From Pseudobacteroides cellulosolvens ATCC 35603 = DSM 2933 (lineage in GTDB: Bacteria > Bacillota > Clostridia > Acetivibrionales > DSM-2933): 64,000 nucleotides of DNA. Position numbers and translations under genes: made by a program. The notes under the pieces are model-generated. The model saw nothing but the letters and a program-made list of their open reading frames with translations, ran no database searches and was not told the origin of the DNA. The DNA is taken from NCBI RefSeq assembly GCF_001262605.1, contig NZ_LGTC01000001.1, positions 3,051,001-3,115,000 of the forward strand, given 5' to 3'. Below are positions 36,912 to 46,185 of this stretch, one piece after another (position 1 is the stretch's first letter; every line of letters starts with the position of its first letter).

Positions 36912-37655
36912 CTAATATGTTTTCCTACACACAAAGAAGATTCTTTCACTTTCTTCTTTGGGTTTTCTGAAGGAGAATTGTTCATATATTCCTAAGACTT
37001 CCATACTTTTAGTTTGCGAAATTATATTTTCCATCTCAACTATGGAATAGGCCCTTTCGTAATGCAATTCATCAAACCTGTCATATTTACCCTGATTTTC
37101 TACAAAAAATGTTAAATCAAACTCACACATTCTATTTTTCTTATTATAATTATTTGCCCATATGTACGTTATTTCCTTGCCTACTTCATATAATACATTA
37201 TTTCCCAGTATGTTTTCCAGCTTATATTCTGAATTTATGTCAAAAATAAATAATCCGCCTGGGTTTAAATAGTTTGCCACAAGTTTTAGAAAAATTTTAA
37301 GTTTTCTCCTATCAGTAAGGTAATTCACTGTATCCATTAAGCATAAAGCAGCATCTACAGTTCCATACAGCTCAAACTCAGTTATATCCTGGTTTAGATA
37401 TAATATATCAAGACCATTTTCCTTACTTTTTTCAGCCGCACAAGAAAGCATCTCGCACGACATGTCCACACCTATCATTTCATAGCCTCGCTTTGAAAGG
37501 TTAATGCATACGCTCCCGGTTCCGCACCCTAAATCAACCATTAGCGAAGGCTTACATTCATATTTTTTGAAAATGGCTTCTATATAATCCGACCATTTAT
37601 TGTAATCTACATCATACATCAGCTTGTCATATATATATGCAAAATTATTATAAAT
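36912..37655 (-). CDS. Class I SAM-dependent methyltransferase (YqeM-like), probable ATT start
   Basis: A methyltransferase with motif I LMVDLGCGTGSVCINLSKRG, the acidic GVDMSCEMLS and ALCLMDTVNYL. The first ATG (37619) has no ribosome-binding site and would cut off the family N-terminus. Reading upstream in frame adds YNNFAYIYDKLM, matching the conserved start of YqeM-like enzymes. The only start next to the strong GGGGGG site (37664-37669) is the ATT codon at 37655. This gives 247 residues. The substrate is unknown. It is coupled to the MGMT-like gene. Confidence 0.8.
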   Translation of the reverse strand: MYNNFAYIYDKLMYDVDYNKWSDYIEAIFKKYECKPSLMVDLGCGTGSVCINLSKRGYEMIGVDMSCEMLSCAAEKSKENGLDILYLNQDITEFELYGTVDAALCLMDTVNYLTDRRKLKIFLKLVANYLNPGGLFIFDINSEYKLENILGNNVLYEVGKEITYIWANNYNKKNRMCEFDLTFFVENQGKYDRFDELHYERAYSIVEMENIISQTKSMEVLGIYEQFSFRKPKEESERIFFVCRKTY

Positions 37656-37689
37656 AATATTTTCCCCCCATCTTAAATCTAATAGACCT

Positions 37690-37722
37690 AAAAAGTCAGC
37701 AAATCACGCTTGCTGACTTTTT
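37690..37722. terminator. Terminator containing the SASP stop codon in its loop
   Basis: A perfect 13-bp stem AAAAAGTCAGCAA/TTGCTGACTTTTT with a 7-nt loop. The stop codon of the SASP gene (37704-37706) falls in the loop, so the last codons form the ascending arm. Confidence 0.85.
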
Positions 37723-37877
37723 CCTGAATTATATAACTTCTTTCTTTTTGAGACTATACCGCCAATTCTTCCTGTTTCCTTAGCAGTCAGGCTTTTCCAT
37801 CCCAACTTCTTAACCTTTTCGCTCAAGCCCAACTCAGCTATAACCTGGTTTTTTATTATTTCTTCTATACTTTCCAA
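37704..37877 (-). CDS. Small acid-soluble spore protein, alpha/beta-type like
   Basis: 57 residues, beginning at a TTG (37877) with a perfect GGAGGTG site. The sequence has the alpha/beta SASP layout: VIAELGLSEKVKKLG, then LTAKETGRIGGIVSKRKK, with the conserved Gly-Gly of the GRIGG helix turn. Such proteins coat spore DNA and shield it from UV and heat. A sigma-G-type promoter lies 78 bp upstream, which supports forespore expression. It is lysine-rich and shorter at the N-terminus than major SASPs, so it is probably a minor member. Confidence 0.78.
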   Translation of the reverse strand: MESIEEIIKNQVIAELGLSEKVKKLGWKSLTAKETGRIGGIVSKRKKLYNSGKSQQA

Positions 37878-37954
37878 ATATTCACCTCCACATAGGTATG
37901 ATAAGTGATTAATCTTTTAGATTATTAGCACTTTTATTAATTATCACTTTTCTT

Positions 37955-37984
37955 TATTATGTGAAAATGCATCTATTTTATACA
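37955..37984 (-). promoter_or_regulatory. Sigma-G promoter of the SASP gene
   Basis: On the minus strand TGTATA, a 17-nt spacer, then CATAATA, nearly matching the sigma-G consensus (TGMATA, CATAMTA). It is 78 bp before the SASP start; the leader holds an AGTGAT/ATCACT hairpin. Confidence 0.65.
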
Positions 37985-38026
37985 ATTATTTAGGTATTAT
38001 CAAATAATTTACTGGTCAATTGCATT

Positions 38027-39265
38027 TCAAAAAACTGAATTACTTGATTTCCCTTTTATATAGTCATATGCCTTTTTGAACTGCACATCCTTTTCTCTAG
38101 GTATATTGGATACAGGGTAATCTTTAAACTCTTCAAGGGACTCAACTTTAATGTCAGGCTCTATTCCAATACCTTGAATACACTTGCCTGATGGAGTAAA
38201 ATATCTTGAAACTGTCAGCTTCAATCCCGATCCATCTTTAAAACCATAAACCTGTTGAACCAAACCTTTTCCAAATGTTTTTGTGCCGATCAGTTTTCCT
38301 TTGTCGTGATCCTTTATTGCACCAGACAGTACCTCACTGGCACTGGCACTATTTCCATTTACAAGCACTGCTAAAGGATATCTGAACTCTCTTTCATCAG
38401 ACAATTTCTCATCTCTTTTTTTATTCTTATCTTCTGTATATACAATAAGTCCTTTTGGCAGCAGTCTGTCAGCTATTTCCACCACCTGCTCATAATCTCC
38501 GCCCGGGTCATCCCTCACATCTATAATAAGGCCCTTCAATCCCTTCTCGAGCAGCTCCTCTAAAGCCTTACTGAAATATGAATATGCATCATTATCAAAC
38601 ATGAGAATTCTGATATATCCAATATTTCCATCAAGCATTTCCCACTTGATATTTGATACCTTTATTTTTTTTCTGAGAATATCAAGGTCTATAGACTTTT
38701 CTTCAGATGGTCTGTAAATTGTGATTTTAACATTTGTATTTTCTTTTCCTTTAATCATATTTATAATTAGGTTTTCATCTTTAATAGAAGTTACATCTTT
38801 TCCATCAACCTTGATTATTTTATCGTCTCTTGTAAGTCCTGCCTTTTTAGCTGGCGAGCCCTCAAAAGCTTCTACAATGGTTAGGATACCATCATTATCC
38901 ATAATCACATGCATTCCAATACCTACATATTCACCTTCAGTGCGTTCAGAAAAACTATTCATTTGTTCCCTTGTAAAATAAACTGTGTAGGGGTCCCTCA
39001 ATGAATCTGTCATACCCGAAATAGCACCCTCTAGCAGCTTATTCTCATCAACTTTGTCATAGTAGGTATTTTTAAGGATTCCTTTTATCTGATTAAACTT
39101 TTCTACACTTCCTTTACTAACCTCATCTTTATCAAAAGAAACATAACTCTTACTTCCCGCTAAATCAAACCCGTTAAACAGGAAAAATGCCAGTATAAAG
39201 GAAATCACTGCTGTCACAAATACTAAAGATACCATTCCGGCAACTATACTTTTTTCATTATTCAA
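38027..39265 (-). CDS. ctpA: Carboxy-terminal processing protease (S41)
   Basis: A 412-residue membrane-anchored serine protease. One N-terminal TM (about 6-30) is followed by a PDZ domain (GIGMHVIMDNDGILTIVEAF, GLTRDDKIIKVDGKDV) and the S41 domain, with nucleophile Ser in NGNSASASEVLSGAIKD and Lys in IGTKTFGKGLVQQ. It trims exported proteins. I start at the TTG 39265, 9 nt from AAGGAG; the upstream frame to 39313 lacks a site. It follows the M23 peptidase gene, the usual ftsE-ftsX-M23-ctp cluster. Confidence 0.93.
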   Translation of the reverse strand: MNNEKSIVAGMVSLVFVTAVISFILAFFLFNGFDLAGSKSYVSFDKDEVSKGSVEKFNQIKGILKNTYYDKVDENKLLEGAISGMTDSLRDPYTVYFTREQMNSFSERTEGEYVGIGMHVIMDNDGILTIVEAFEGSPAKKAGLTRDDKIIKVDGKDVTSIKDENLIINMIKGKENTNVKITIYRPSEEKSIDLDILRKKIKVSNIKWEMLDGNIGYIRILMFDNDAYSYFSKALEELLEKGLKGLIIDVRDDPGGDYEQVVEIADRLLPKGLIVYTEDKNKKRDEKLSDEREFRYPLAVLVNGNSASASEVLSGAIKDHDKGKLIGTKTFGKGLVQQVYGFKDGSGLKLTVSRYFTPSGKCIQGIGIEPDIKVESLEEFKDYPVSNIPREKDVQFKKAYDYIKGKSSNSVF

Positions 39266-39403
39266 AACATAACACTCCTTAGGGTAGTTTATTAATATAA
39301 TAATATGCATCAAAAAACACTTATAAACCCAGATTTATCCGGGTTTATATTTTGTGACAACAATATACTGTGTTTTAGCCATTTAATTTTTCATTCATGC
39401 TTA

Positions 39404-40525
39404 TTACCTAGCATAACTTAACGGGTCAACTGTTGCCCCATTCTTAATCACTTCAAAATGCAGGTGCGGACCTGTAGATAGCCCTGTACTGCCAACCTTT
39501 GCTATTACCTGTGATGCATCCACGTTTTGTCCCGTATGCACTAAAATCCTGCTGCAGTGAGCATATAAAGTTGCAATACCGCCTCCGTGATCAATTATTA
39601 CGGTATTACCGTATCCGCTCTGCCATCCAGCAACAATTACAACACCCTTATTTGCAGCTACAATAGAAGAACCTGATGACGCTCCAATATCTATTCCAGT
39701 GTGCATTTTGTACTTTTTAAGTACCGGATGAAACCTTCTGCCATAATAGGAAGTTATATTATGTGAGCTTGGTGCAGGCCATACCATGTTGCCGCCTATA
39801 TATTTAACTTTTCTTTGTAGGGATCTGATTTGGCTTGCCAGTTCCTGGGACTTCTTAACCAACTCATCTTCCTGCTCATCAAGCTTTTTCAGTTTGTCAT
39901 TAATCTCCCTAATCTCTTCATCCACATCAGCCCTTGAAGCTTTAAGATTTTCAATTTGCTTTTTCTTGGTGCTGATTATGTTTTCCTTATCAAGCTTCAT
40001 TTTTTCCTTCAGCTTTTTTTTATATTCAATATCGGCTTTTGCCGTTTTGATATCTTCGATTAGTTCCTTATCCCTTTTTGATATGGCTTGCATGTACTTA
40101 AGCCGTGCAAAAAAGTCGGTTAAGTTTTTTGACTTAAGAATAGTATTAGTCTTTCCATAACTGGCATTTTCGTACATTACCTTTAGCCTGACCTTGAATA
40201 ACTCTTCCTGCTTTTTATAATTATCCAGAGTCTCATCAATGGATTTCTGTATTTCACCGATTTCCTTTTCCAACATTGCCTTTTCAGCTACGAGTTTTTG
40301 GTATTCAGTGCTCTTAGAATTCTGCACCTCTGTTATGTACTTCTTTTCATCTATTGCAGACTTCAGCTTTGTCTGCTCCTTTTTCTTCTGACTGCTTATG
40401 CTGCTTATTTTATTGTTTATCTTTTCCCTTTGTCTTTTTGTATCACTAAGCTTATCAGCAGTTGAAGACAACGTTGTTGTCAATATCATAACCAGTATTA
40501 AGGCAATAGAAATCTGCTTTTTCAT
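39404..40525 (-). CDS. Coiled-coil M23 peptidase (EnvC-like)
   Basis: 373 residues: a signal peptide (1-23), two long coiled coils (about 25-115 and 150-240), and a C-terminal LytM/M23 domain with the zinc ligands HTGIDIGASSG (HxxxD) and GPHLHFEVIKNG (HxH), both intact. In this genomic position such proteins are activated or docked through FtsEX and cleave septal peptidoglycan. The ATG at 40525 has a TTAAGGAGG site. It lies 126 bp after ftsX. Confidence 0.92.
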   Translation of the reverse strand: MKKQISIALILVMILTTTLSSTADKLSDTKRQREKINNKISSISSQKKKEQTKLKSAIDEKKYITEVQNSKSTEYQKLVAEKAMLEKEIGEIQKSIDETLDNYKKQEELFKVRLKVMYENASYGKTNTILKSKNLTDFFARLKYMQAISKRDKELIEDIKTAKADIEYKKKLKEKMKLDKENIISTKKKQIENLKASRADVDEEIREINDKLKKLDEQEDELVKKSQELASQIRSLQRKVKYIGGNMVWPAPSSHNITSYYGRRFHPVLKKYKMHTGIDIGASSGSSIVAANKGVVIVAGWQSGYGNTVIIDHGGGIATLYAHCSRILVHTGQNVDASQVIAKVGSTGLSTGPHLHFEVIKNGATVDPLSYAR

Positions 40526-40651
40526 AATGGCCTCCTTAACATATTAAAACCATACAAATCTTACACCTATTGGAAGTAATTTGTAATTAATCTTTAACAC
40601 ATGTAAGATTTGCTGATTTTAAATTAGTCTTATCATCAGTAAAATTTATAT

Positions 40652-41545
40652 TTATACATGAAGGTATTTTCTTATGGATATACCACTTCCAACTCCGCCA
40701 ACCACAGTTCCTATAATACTATAGGAACCCAGAACATAAAGCACTATCGAATTAATGCTGACAAAATCAATGCTTTCACCTAAAATACCTTTGCTTAGCT
40801 GACCTTCAATAGTACTATAACAATAGTAGGTGACTATAAATGATATTATGGCCCCCACAAAGCCTATTATAATACCTTCCACAATAAATGGCAAGCGGAT
40901 AAACCAGTCAGTTGCACCTATATATTTCATTATATTAATTTCTCTTCTTCTTGCAAATACTGTAAGTTTAATTGTATTTGATATAATAAATACCGATACC
41001 GACAAAAGTATTACAAGCAGCAATATGCTTATTATTCTGGCCCAATATGATATACTGGACAAATCCTCTACGTTTTCCTCCAGAAAAGCGACGCTTTCTA
41101 CCCCTTTTATATTTCTAAATGTTTCAACTACACTTTTTATATGCTCCGAATCTTTTATTTTAATAATAAAGGATTCAGGCAGAAAACTTCCGTCATACCC
41201 CTCAAGTATGCGGCCATCTTCTTCTAAAAGTTCCTTACATCTTTGAAGGGCTTCTTCCTTTGTAACCCTTCTGATATCCGAAACAAAACTATTCATTTTT
41301 AATTGGGCTTCAATATCCCTAACCTGTGTTTCGTCAAGATTGGCATCACAATACGCTTCAATTTGAAGCTGTCTTACCATCATATCATTTATTTTGTATT
41401 GCAGATTCATACTCAATATTAAAAATATACCGAAAACCAACAGTGATGCAGTTACTATAATTATAGATGCAAGAGACATCAATTTGTTTCTGTATGCATT
41501 TATTATACCGTCTTTAATTATATATTTGGTGGTTCGTATCTTCAT
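40652..41545 (-). CDS. ftsX: Cell-division ABC transporter permease FtsX
   Basis: A 297-residue four-TM protein: TM1 near 22-46, a large extracellular domain (about 50-165) with DETQVRDIEAQLKMN and RVTKEEAL, then three TMs with FARRREINIMKYIGATDWFIRLPFI between the second and third. It couples cytoplasmic ATP hydrolysis by FtsE to the extracellular M23 hydrolase. Its start (MKIRTTKYIIKDG) lies 32 bp inside the ftsE frame, so the pair is translationally coupled. Confidence 0.95.
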   Translation of the reverse strand: MKIRTTKYIIKDGIINAYRNKLMSLASIIIVTASLLVFGIFLILSMNLQYKINDMMVRQLQIEAYCDANLDETQVRDIEAQLKMNSFVSDIRRVTKEEALQRCKELLEEDGRILEGYDGSFLPESFIIKIKDSEHIKSVVETFRNIKGVESVAFLEENVEDLSSISYWARIISILLLVILLSVSVFIISNTIKLTVFARRREINIMKYIGATDWFIRLPFIVEGIIIGFVGAIISFIVTYYCYSTIEGQLSKGILGESIDFVSINSIVLYVLGSYSIIGTVVGGVGSGISIRKYLHV

Positions 41546-42221
41546 CTTCGTATTGACCTTTCTCCTGATCCCTTATTATTTCTCCTTTTGATAGGGCAAT
41601 AACCCTCTTTTTCATAGTGTCGACTATATTCTTCTCATGGGTTGCAACAACCACAGTAGTTCCCATCTGGTTAACTTCAGCCAGAAGATTCATTATTCCC
41701 CATGAAGTTTCCGGGTCAAGATTTCCCGTCGGCTCATCTGCAACAAGCAGCACAGGATTATTTACCAAAGCCCTTGCCAAGGCTACCCTTTGCTGCTCCC
41801 CACCTGAAAGCTGATTTGGATAAGCTTTCGCCTTATTGCTAAGCCCTACCAACCCCAATACTGTGGGAACACGTCTTCTTATCTCCTTTGGCAATGCTTC
41901 CACTACCTGCATTGCAAATGCAACGTTCTCATATACCGTTTTTCCCGGAAGCAGCCTGAAATCCTGAAAAACTACTCCTATGCTCCTTCTAAAGAAAGGA
42001 ATTTCCTTTCTTAACATTGTGCTTACATTAAAGCCGTTAACGCTAACAATACCTTCTGTAGCTTCTTCTTCCCTCAAAATCAACTTTATCAAAGTAGATT
42101 TGCCGGATCCACTTTGACCTATAAAAAATGTAAAATCGCCCTTGTTTATCTTTAGATTTATATTCGTAAGAGCCAAAGTGCCATTTTGATATATCTTCGT
42201 AACATTTTCAAAATTAATCAC
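41514..42221 (-). CDS. ftsE: Cell-division ATP-binding protein FtsE
   Basis: A 235-residue ABC ATPase with Walker A FIGQSGSGKSTLIK, signature QLSGGEQQRVALARALV and Walker B LLVADEPTGNLD. A short acidic tail (GQYEDEDTNHQIYN) is encoded over the ftsX start. It begins at a GTG (42221) with an AGAGGGAGA site, 26 bp after the PucR-like gene. Confidence 0.96.
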   Translation of the reverse strand: MINFENVTKIYQNGTLALTNINLKINKGDFTFFIGQSGSGKSTLIKLILREEEATEGIVSVNGFNVSTMLRKEIPFFRRSIGVVFQDFRLLPGKTVYENVAFAMQVVEALPKEIRRRVPTVLGLVGLSNKAKAYPNQLSGGEQQRVALARALVNNPVLLVADEPTGNLDPETSWGIMNLLAEVNQMGTTVVVATHEKNIVDTMKKRVIALSKGEIIRDQEKGQYEDEDTNHQIYN

Positions 42222-42247
42222 TATAATTCTCCCTCTTGCATGACCTC

Positions 42248-43408
42248 TTAATTTCTATTATTCTTTGTCTGTTCTTCACTATAGTCCAGGTACTTCTTAA
42301 CCATCAAAGCTATTTTAAAAATAACAGCTTCATTAAATATTCTAATATCAAGGCCTGTCAATCTTTGAACTTTGTCCAACCTGTATACTACCGAATTTCT
42401 GTGTAAATACATAGCTCTTGCAGTTTCCGATACATTCTGGTTATTCTCAAAAAATTTGAGCACAGTTAGTATAGTATCATTATCAAGCTTTTCCTTTGAC
42501 TCGCTCTTTGTATCATGCTTGTTTTCCATATAATCAGTTGGTTTTAATTCACCTGAAAACACCTCACTAAGAAAAAGCCTGCACAGGGTAGGCGGAAGCT
42601 GGTAAATCAGCCTTCCTATTCCTAAATTATTATAGTTGCTTATGTTTTTATCGCTCTCAAAAATTCCACCGATTGATATGGCTGACTGAGCATCCTTATA
42701 AGAGTTTTTTATATCTCTTATATTTTCGGCAATAGAGCCTATTCCGATGCTGACATTGATCATAACCTCGGCACTTAGAGTATCTAGAATTGTCTTGGCT
42801 ATAGAATCGATTTCCTTTGCATCGTCCTTGTTTTTTAATTCTTTAATGAGCACAATGTTTTCTTCGTCTATAGCTACAACAAAGTCCCTGGCTTTGTTTG
42901 GAAACAGTTTTGATACCACGTCAAAAACCATTTCACATACCGAAACATCCTTGGTATTCCCAGTACGTATAAGTATCACAACTCTTGAAACATTGTTGGA
43001 AAGATGCAGTTCTCTGGATTTCTGCAATACATCGCTGGGTAATATATTATCATGAATTATATTTTTTATAAAGGTAGTTTTATCGAGCTTTTCCTCATGA
43101 GATAAATTAGCATTTATTATATTTATCGTAATTAATGAAAGAAACTTAATCCCCAATTCTCCATCCATGGCTAAAAAGACTATATTCTCAAGATTATTGC
43201 GGTTCATAATCTTATAGTACGAATATCCGGCTGTACTTTTTATCTTTTCGTCGGACCCCATTATTTCCAATGCATTTTCATTCATGTCACCGATCTTGGC
43301 TTCATCTGAACACGCAATTATGGTACCACTGTCATCCATTACGCCAAACTCAGCATCTATTGTTTCCCTAATTTGGGAGACAATGTTTTGATATATTTTA
43401 GACTGCAT
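42248..43408 (-). CDS. CdaR/PucR-like regulator with C-terminal helix-turn-helix
   Basis: 386 residues. The N-terminal sugar-diacid-recognition-like sensor (about 5-125) includes the TIDAEFGVMDDSGTIIAC start typical of CdaR. A GGDEF-like central domain (about 145-260) follows, with VMINVSIGIGSIAENI, and a PucR-type HTH at the end (NQNVSETARAMYLHRNSVVY). It starts at the ATG 43408 (GGGGTGG site). No diacid pathway genes are near; it is followed closely by ftsE, so it may control envelope genes. That link is inference. Confidence 0.82.
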   Translation of the reverse strand: MQSKIYQNIVSQIRETIDAEFGVMDDSGTIIACSDEAKIGDMNENALEIMGSDEKIKSTAGYSYYKIMNRNNLENIVFLAMDGELGIKFLSLITINIINANLSHEEKLDKTTFIKNIIHDNILPSDVLQKSRELHLSNNVSRVVILIRTGNTKDVSVCEMVFDVVSKLFPNKARDFVVAIDEENIVLIKELKNKDDAKEIDSIAKTILDTLSAEVMINVSIGIGSIAENIRDIKNSYKDAQSAISIGGIFESDKNISNYNNLGIGRLIYQLPPTLCRLFLSEVFSGELKPTDYMENKHDTKSESKEKLDNDTILTVLKFFENNQNVSETARAMYLHRNSVVYRLDKVQRLTGLDIRIFNEAVIFKIALMVKKYLDYSEEQTKNNRN

Positions 43409-43506
43409 AACTATCCACCCCAGCAATATTATATTTTGTAGAATATTATGAATAAATGGTGTCTTAACTGTAGCTTATCCTTTTTATAATTATACACTAA
43501 TTATAA

Positions 43507-43524
43507 AAAACCGCAAACGGTTTT
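43507..43524. terminator. Short terminator-like hairpin
   Basis: AAAACCG/CGGTTTT with a CAAA loop, between the ugpC-like terminator and the PucR-like gene. Confidence 0.45.
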
Positions 43525-43554
43525 ATACCCTTGAAGTCTTTTTATGCACAATCA

Positions 43555-43585
43555 AAAGAGGAAGACTAATTTAATCTTCCTCTTT
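43555..43585 (-). terminator. Terminator of the MalK/UgpC-like gene
   Basis: A perfect 11-bp stem AAAGAGGAAGA/TCTTCCTCTTT, loop 9 nt, 63 bp past the stop, with TTTTGATT on the minus strand. Confidence 0.8.
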
Positions 43586-43647
43586 ATAATATTTAATCAT
43601 TATTTATCAATGACTCAAATATAAATTCAATTTATTTAAATAATTAC

Positions 43648-44760
43648 TTAGTTCATTATTGTTTTTTCTGTTTCCTTATCAAAAAGGTGTATTCTGTTAG
43701 TATCAAAAGCAATCTTTATGATATCTCCAGATCTGGCTTTAGTTCTTGGATTAACTCTTGCAGTAAAGTCAACATCATCAACTACCATATAGAGGTAAGT
43801 TTCAGAACCAAGGTTTTCTGTCAACTCTATTCTTGCTTCAACCAAACTGTCTGACATCTGCTCAAGGAAAGCCGGCTCATCATGTAAACATTCAGGTCTG
43901 ATACCCAAGATAACTTCCTTGCCTATATAATCTGTTCCCTCAAGCTTCTTTGCCTTTCCTTCAGGCAACTTGATTGTATCCTTACCAAAAGTAAGGTATA
44001 TACCATCGCCTCTTTTGTCAACCTTTGCATTTATAAAGTTCATCTGAGGACTTCCGATGAAGCCAGCAACGAACATGTTGCAAGGTCTTTCATAAAGTGC
44101 TTGTGGAGTATCTATCTGTTGAACATATCCATCTTTCATAACAACTATTCTTGTACCCATTGTCAAAGCTTCTGTCTGGTCATGTGTAACGTATATGAAA
44201 GTTGTCTGAAGTTTCTGATGGAGCTTGTTAATTTCAGTTCTCATCTGAACCCTCAACTTAGCATCAAGGTTTGAGAGAGGCTCATCCATTAAGAATACTT
44301 TAGGTTCACGAACTATAGCACGGCCTAATGCAACCCTCTGTCTCTGACCACCTGATAAAGCCTTTGGTCTTCTATCAAGCAAATGCTCTATATCAAGTAT
44401 TTTTGCTGCTTCATGTACTCTTCTTTTTATTTCATCTTTTGGAATTTTTCTGAGTCTCAAACCAAAAGACATGTTTTCAAAAACTGTCATGTGAGGATAC
44501 AAAGCGTAGTTCTGGAAAACCATCGCTATATCTCTGTTTTTAGGGTCTACATCGTTAACAAGCTTGTCGCCTATGTACAGCTCGCCTTCGGATATATCTT
44601 CCAACCCTGCAATCATTCTGAGTGTAGTAGTTTTTCCGCAACCTGAAGGTCCAACCAATATTATGAATTCCTTATCTTCTATATCCATATTGAAATCGTT
44701 AACAGCCGTAACACCACCGGCATATCTTTTGTATACATTTTTCAGCTTAACACTAGCCAT
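43648..44760 (-). CDS. ugpC: Sugar ABC transporter ATPase (UgpC/MsmK/MalK family)
   Basis: A 370-residue ATPase of CUT1 sugar importers: Walker A VGPSGCGKTTTLRMIAG, signature LSGGQRQRVALGRAI, Walker B VFLMDEPLSNLDAKLR, and C-terminal TOBE/OB regulatory folds (GIRPECLHDEP, FTARVNPRTKARSGD). It stands alone without permease or binding-protein genes, so it is probably the shared ATPase serving several sugar importers, as MsmX does in Bacillus. The ATG at 44760 has a TAGGAGGAG site. Confidence 0.9.
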   Translation of the reverse strand: MASVKLKNVYKRYAGGVTAVNDFNMDIEDKEFIILVGPSGCGKTTTLRMIAGLEDISEGELYIGDKLVNDVDPKNRDIAMVFQNYALYPHMTVFENMSFGLRLRKIPKDEIKRRVHEAAKILDIEHLLDRRPKALSGGQRQRVALGRAIVREPKVFLMDEPLSNLDAKLRVQMRTEINKLHQKLQTTFIYVTHDQTEALTMGTRIVVMKDGYVQQIDTPQALYERPCNMFVAGFIGSPQMNFINAKVDKRGDGIYLTFGKDTIKLPEGKAKKLEGTDYIGKEVILGIRPECLHDEPAFLEQMSDSLVEARIELTENLGSETYLYMVVDDVDFTARVNPRTKARSGDIIKIAFDTNRIHLFDKETEKTIMN

Positions 44761-44934
44761 CTTTTCTCCTCCTATAGGTTAAATACGCTTTTAATAATTT
44801 TGCATGTTCACAATAATACTATAACATTTATAACAGAATTTTAACAGACATAGTTCTTAACAAATTTTATAGCATCAACTTGGTCACTTTGCATAAATGT
44901 CTTGTTAAAAGCTGTATATATTAAGGAAGGTTTT

Positions 44935-45014
44935 TCTGCATAAATATTTGAGTAGTGTATTCTTAATCATTCCCTAAATAACATATTGAATTTTTATGCA
45001 TAAAGATGTATAAT
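44935..45014 (+). promoter_or_regulatory. argC promoter with ArgR-box-like operators
   Basis: A promoter with -35 TTGAAT (44986-44991), a 17-nt spacer and -10 TATAAT (45009-45014). Overlapping the -35 is ATTGAATTTTTATGCATA (44985-45002), which matches the ARG box TnTGnATwwwwATnCAnA at all but the first position. A second, half-matching site TCTGCATAAATATTTGAG lies at 44935-44952, 50 bp (about five helical turns) upstream. Repression by ArgR with arginine is therefore expected. Confidence 0.6.
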
Positions 45015-45078
45015 TATGTAATAGTAAAAACCAGAACAATGAGTAATTGAGCTTACTGCTTTACAGGAGGGTAATTTT

Positions 45079-46119
45079 ATGATTAATGTAGGAATTATAG
45101 GTGCAACAGGATATGTTGGAATTGAAATCTTAAGGCTTCTTCAGAAACATCCCGGCGTAAAGGTTACTTCTATAGTATCACAAAACTTTGTGGGACAAAA
45201 GGTTTCAGATATATATCCAACATTAAGAAATGTTTTTGATATGAAATGTGACGCACTTGATATAGAAAGCATATCTAAAAAAGCAGATATCTTTGTAACA
45301 GCACTGCCCCATGGTGTATCAAAAGAAGTAATTCCTAAGCTTATAGCTTTGGATAAAAGGGTAATAGATCACAGCGGAGATTTCAGATATAAAAATGTAG
45401 AGGTTTATGAAAAGTGGTATGGTATTACACACCAGATGCCCGAGCTTCTTGAAATGTCGGTCTATGGTTTGCCCGAATTATATAGAGACAAAATCAAGGA
45501 TGCCAAAATTGTTGGAAATCCCGGTTGCTATCCCACATGTTCAATACTCGGTATAGCACCGCTTTTGAAAAACAACATTATTGAGACTAAAAACATTATT
45601 ATAGATGCTGCTTCAGGAGTTACAGGTGCCGGCCGCAGTACCGATCTTCCGTACCAGTTCTGCGAGTGTACCGAAAACTATAAGGCATACAAGGTTTCAA
45701 ACCACAGGCATACATCAGAAATAGAACAGGAACTCAGCTTCCTGGCAAATGAAGACATCCTTATTTCGTTCACTCCACATCTTGTACCTATGAAAAGAGG
45801 AATGCTTGCTACAATTTACGGCAATTTGAAGACCGAGACATCAACTAGTGAATTGGTTAACCTTTATAAAGAGTTCTATAAAAACGAGTATTTTGTAAGA
45901 GTGCTTGATGAAGGTAAGCTTCCTGAAACGAAGTTTACTGCCGGCTCAAATTTCATCGATATCAGCGTTGTTGTAGATAAGAGGCTTAACAGGGTAGTAG
46001 TTCTTTCATGCGTGGATAACCTTGGTAAGGGAGCATCCGCTCAAGCGGTGCAAGACCTCAATATCATGTGCGGATATGATGAAAAAACCGGCCTTGAGTC
46101 ACCTGGCTTATACTTATAA
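45079..46119 (+). CDS. argC: N-acetyl-gamma-glutamyl-phosphate reductase
   Basis: A 346-residue NADPH-dependent enzyme that reduces N-acetylglutamyl phosphate to the semialdehyde in arginine synthesis. Motifs: the NADP loop GIIGATGYVGIEILRLL, the catalytic Cys in VGNPGCYPTCSILG and the GAGRSTD segment. The ATG at 45079 has an ACAGGAGGG site. It is the first gene of the arginine operon, which carries argB, argD, carA, carB and argF but no argJ here. Confidence 0.97.
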   Translation: MINVGIIGATGYVGIEILRLLQKHPGVKVTSIVSQNFVGQKVSDIYPTLRNVFDMKCDALDIESISKKADIFVTALPHGVSKEVIPKLIALDKRVIDHSGDFRYKNVEVYEKWYGITHQMPELLEMSVYGLPELYRDKIKDAKIVGNPGCYPTCSILGIAPLLKNNIIETKNIIIDAASGVTGAGRSTDLPYQFCECTENYKAYKVSNHRHTSEIEQELSFLANEDILISFTPHLVPMKRGMLATIYGNLKTETSTSELVNLYKEFYKNEYFVRVLDEGKLPETKFTAGSNFIDISVVVDKRLNRVVVLSCVDNLGKGASAQAVQDLNIMCGYDEKTGLESPGLYL

Positions 46120-46185
46120 TATCTTTTAGGGCGTTGATCAGTTTATTATTTGATAACACCTTACTGAAATTGGAGGATTACATTA

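Noticed and set aside
39740..39765. A GGAAGTTATATT string like the family A arm
   Set aside because: It lies inside the M23 peptidase coding region and lacks the paired arm.
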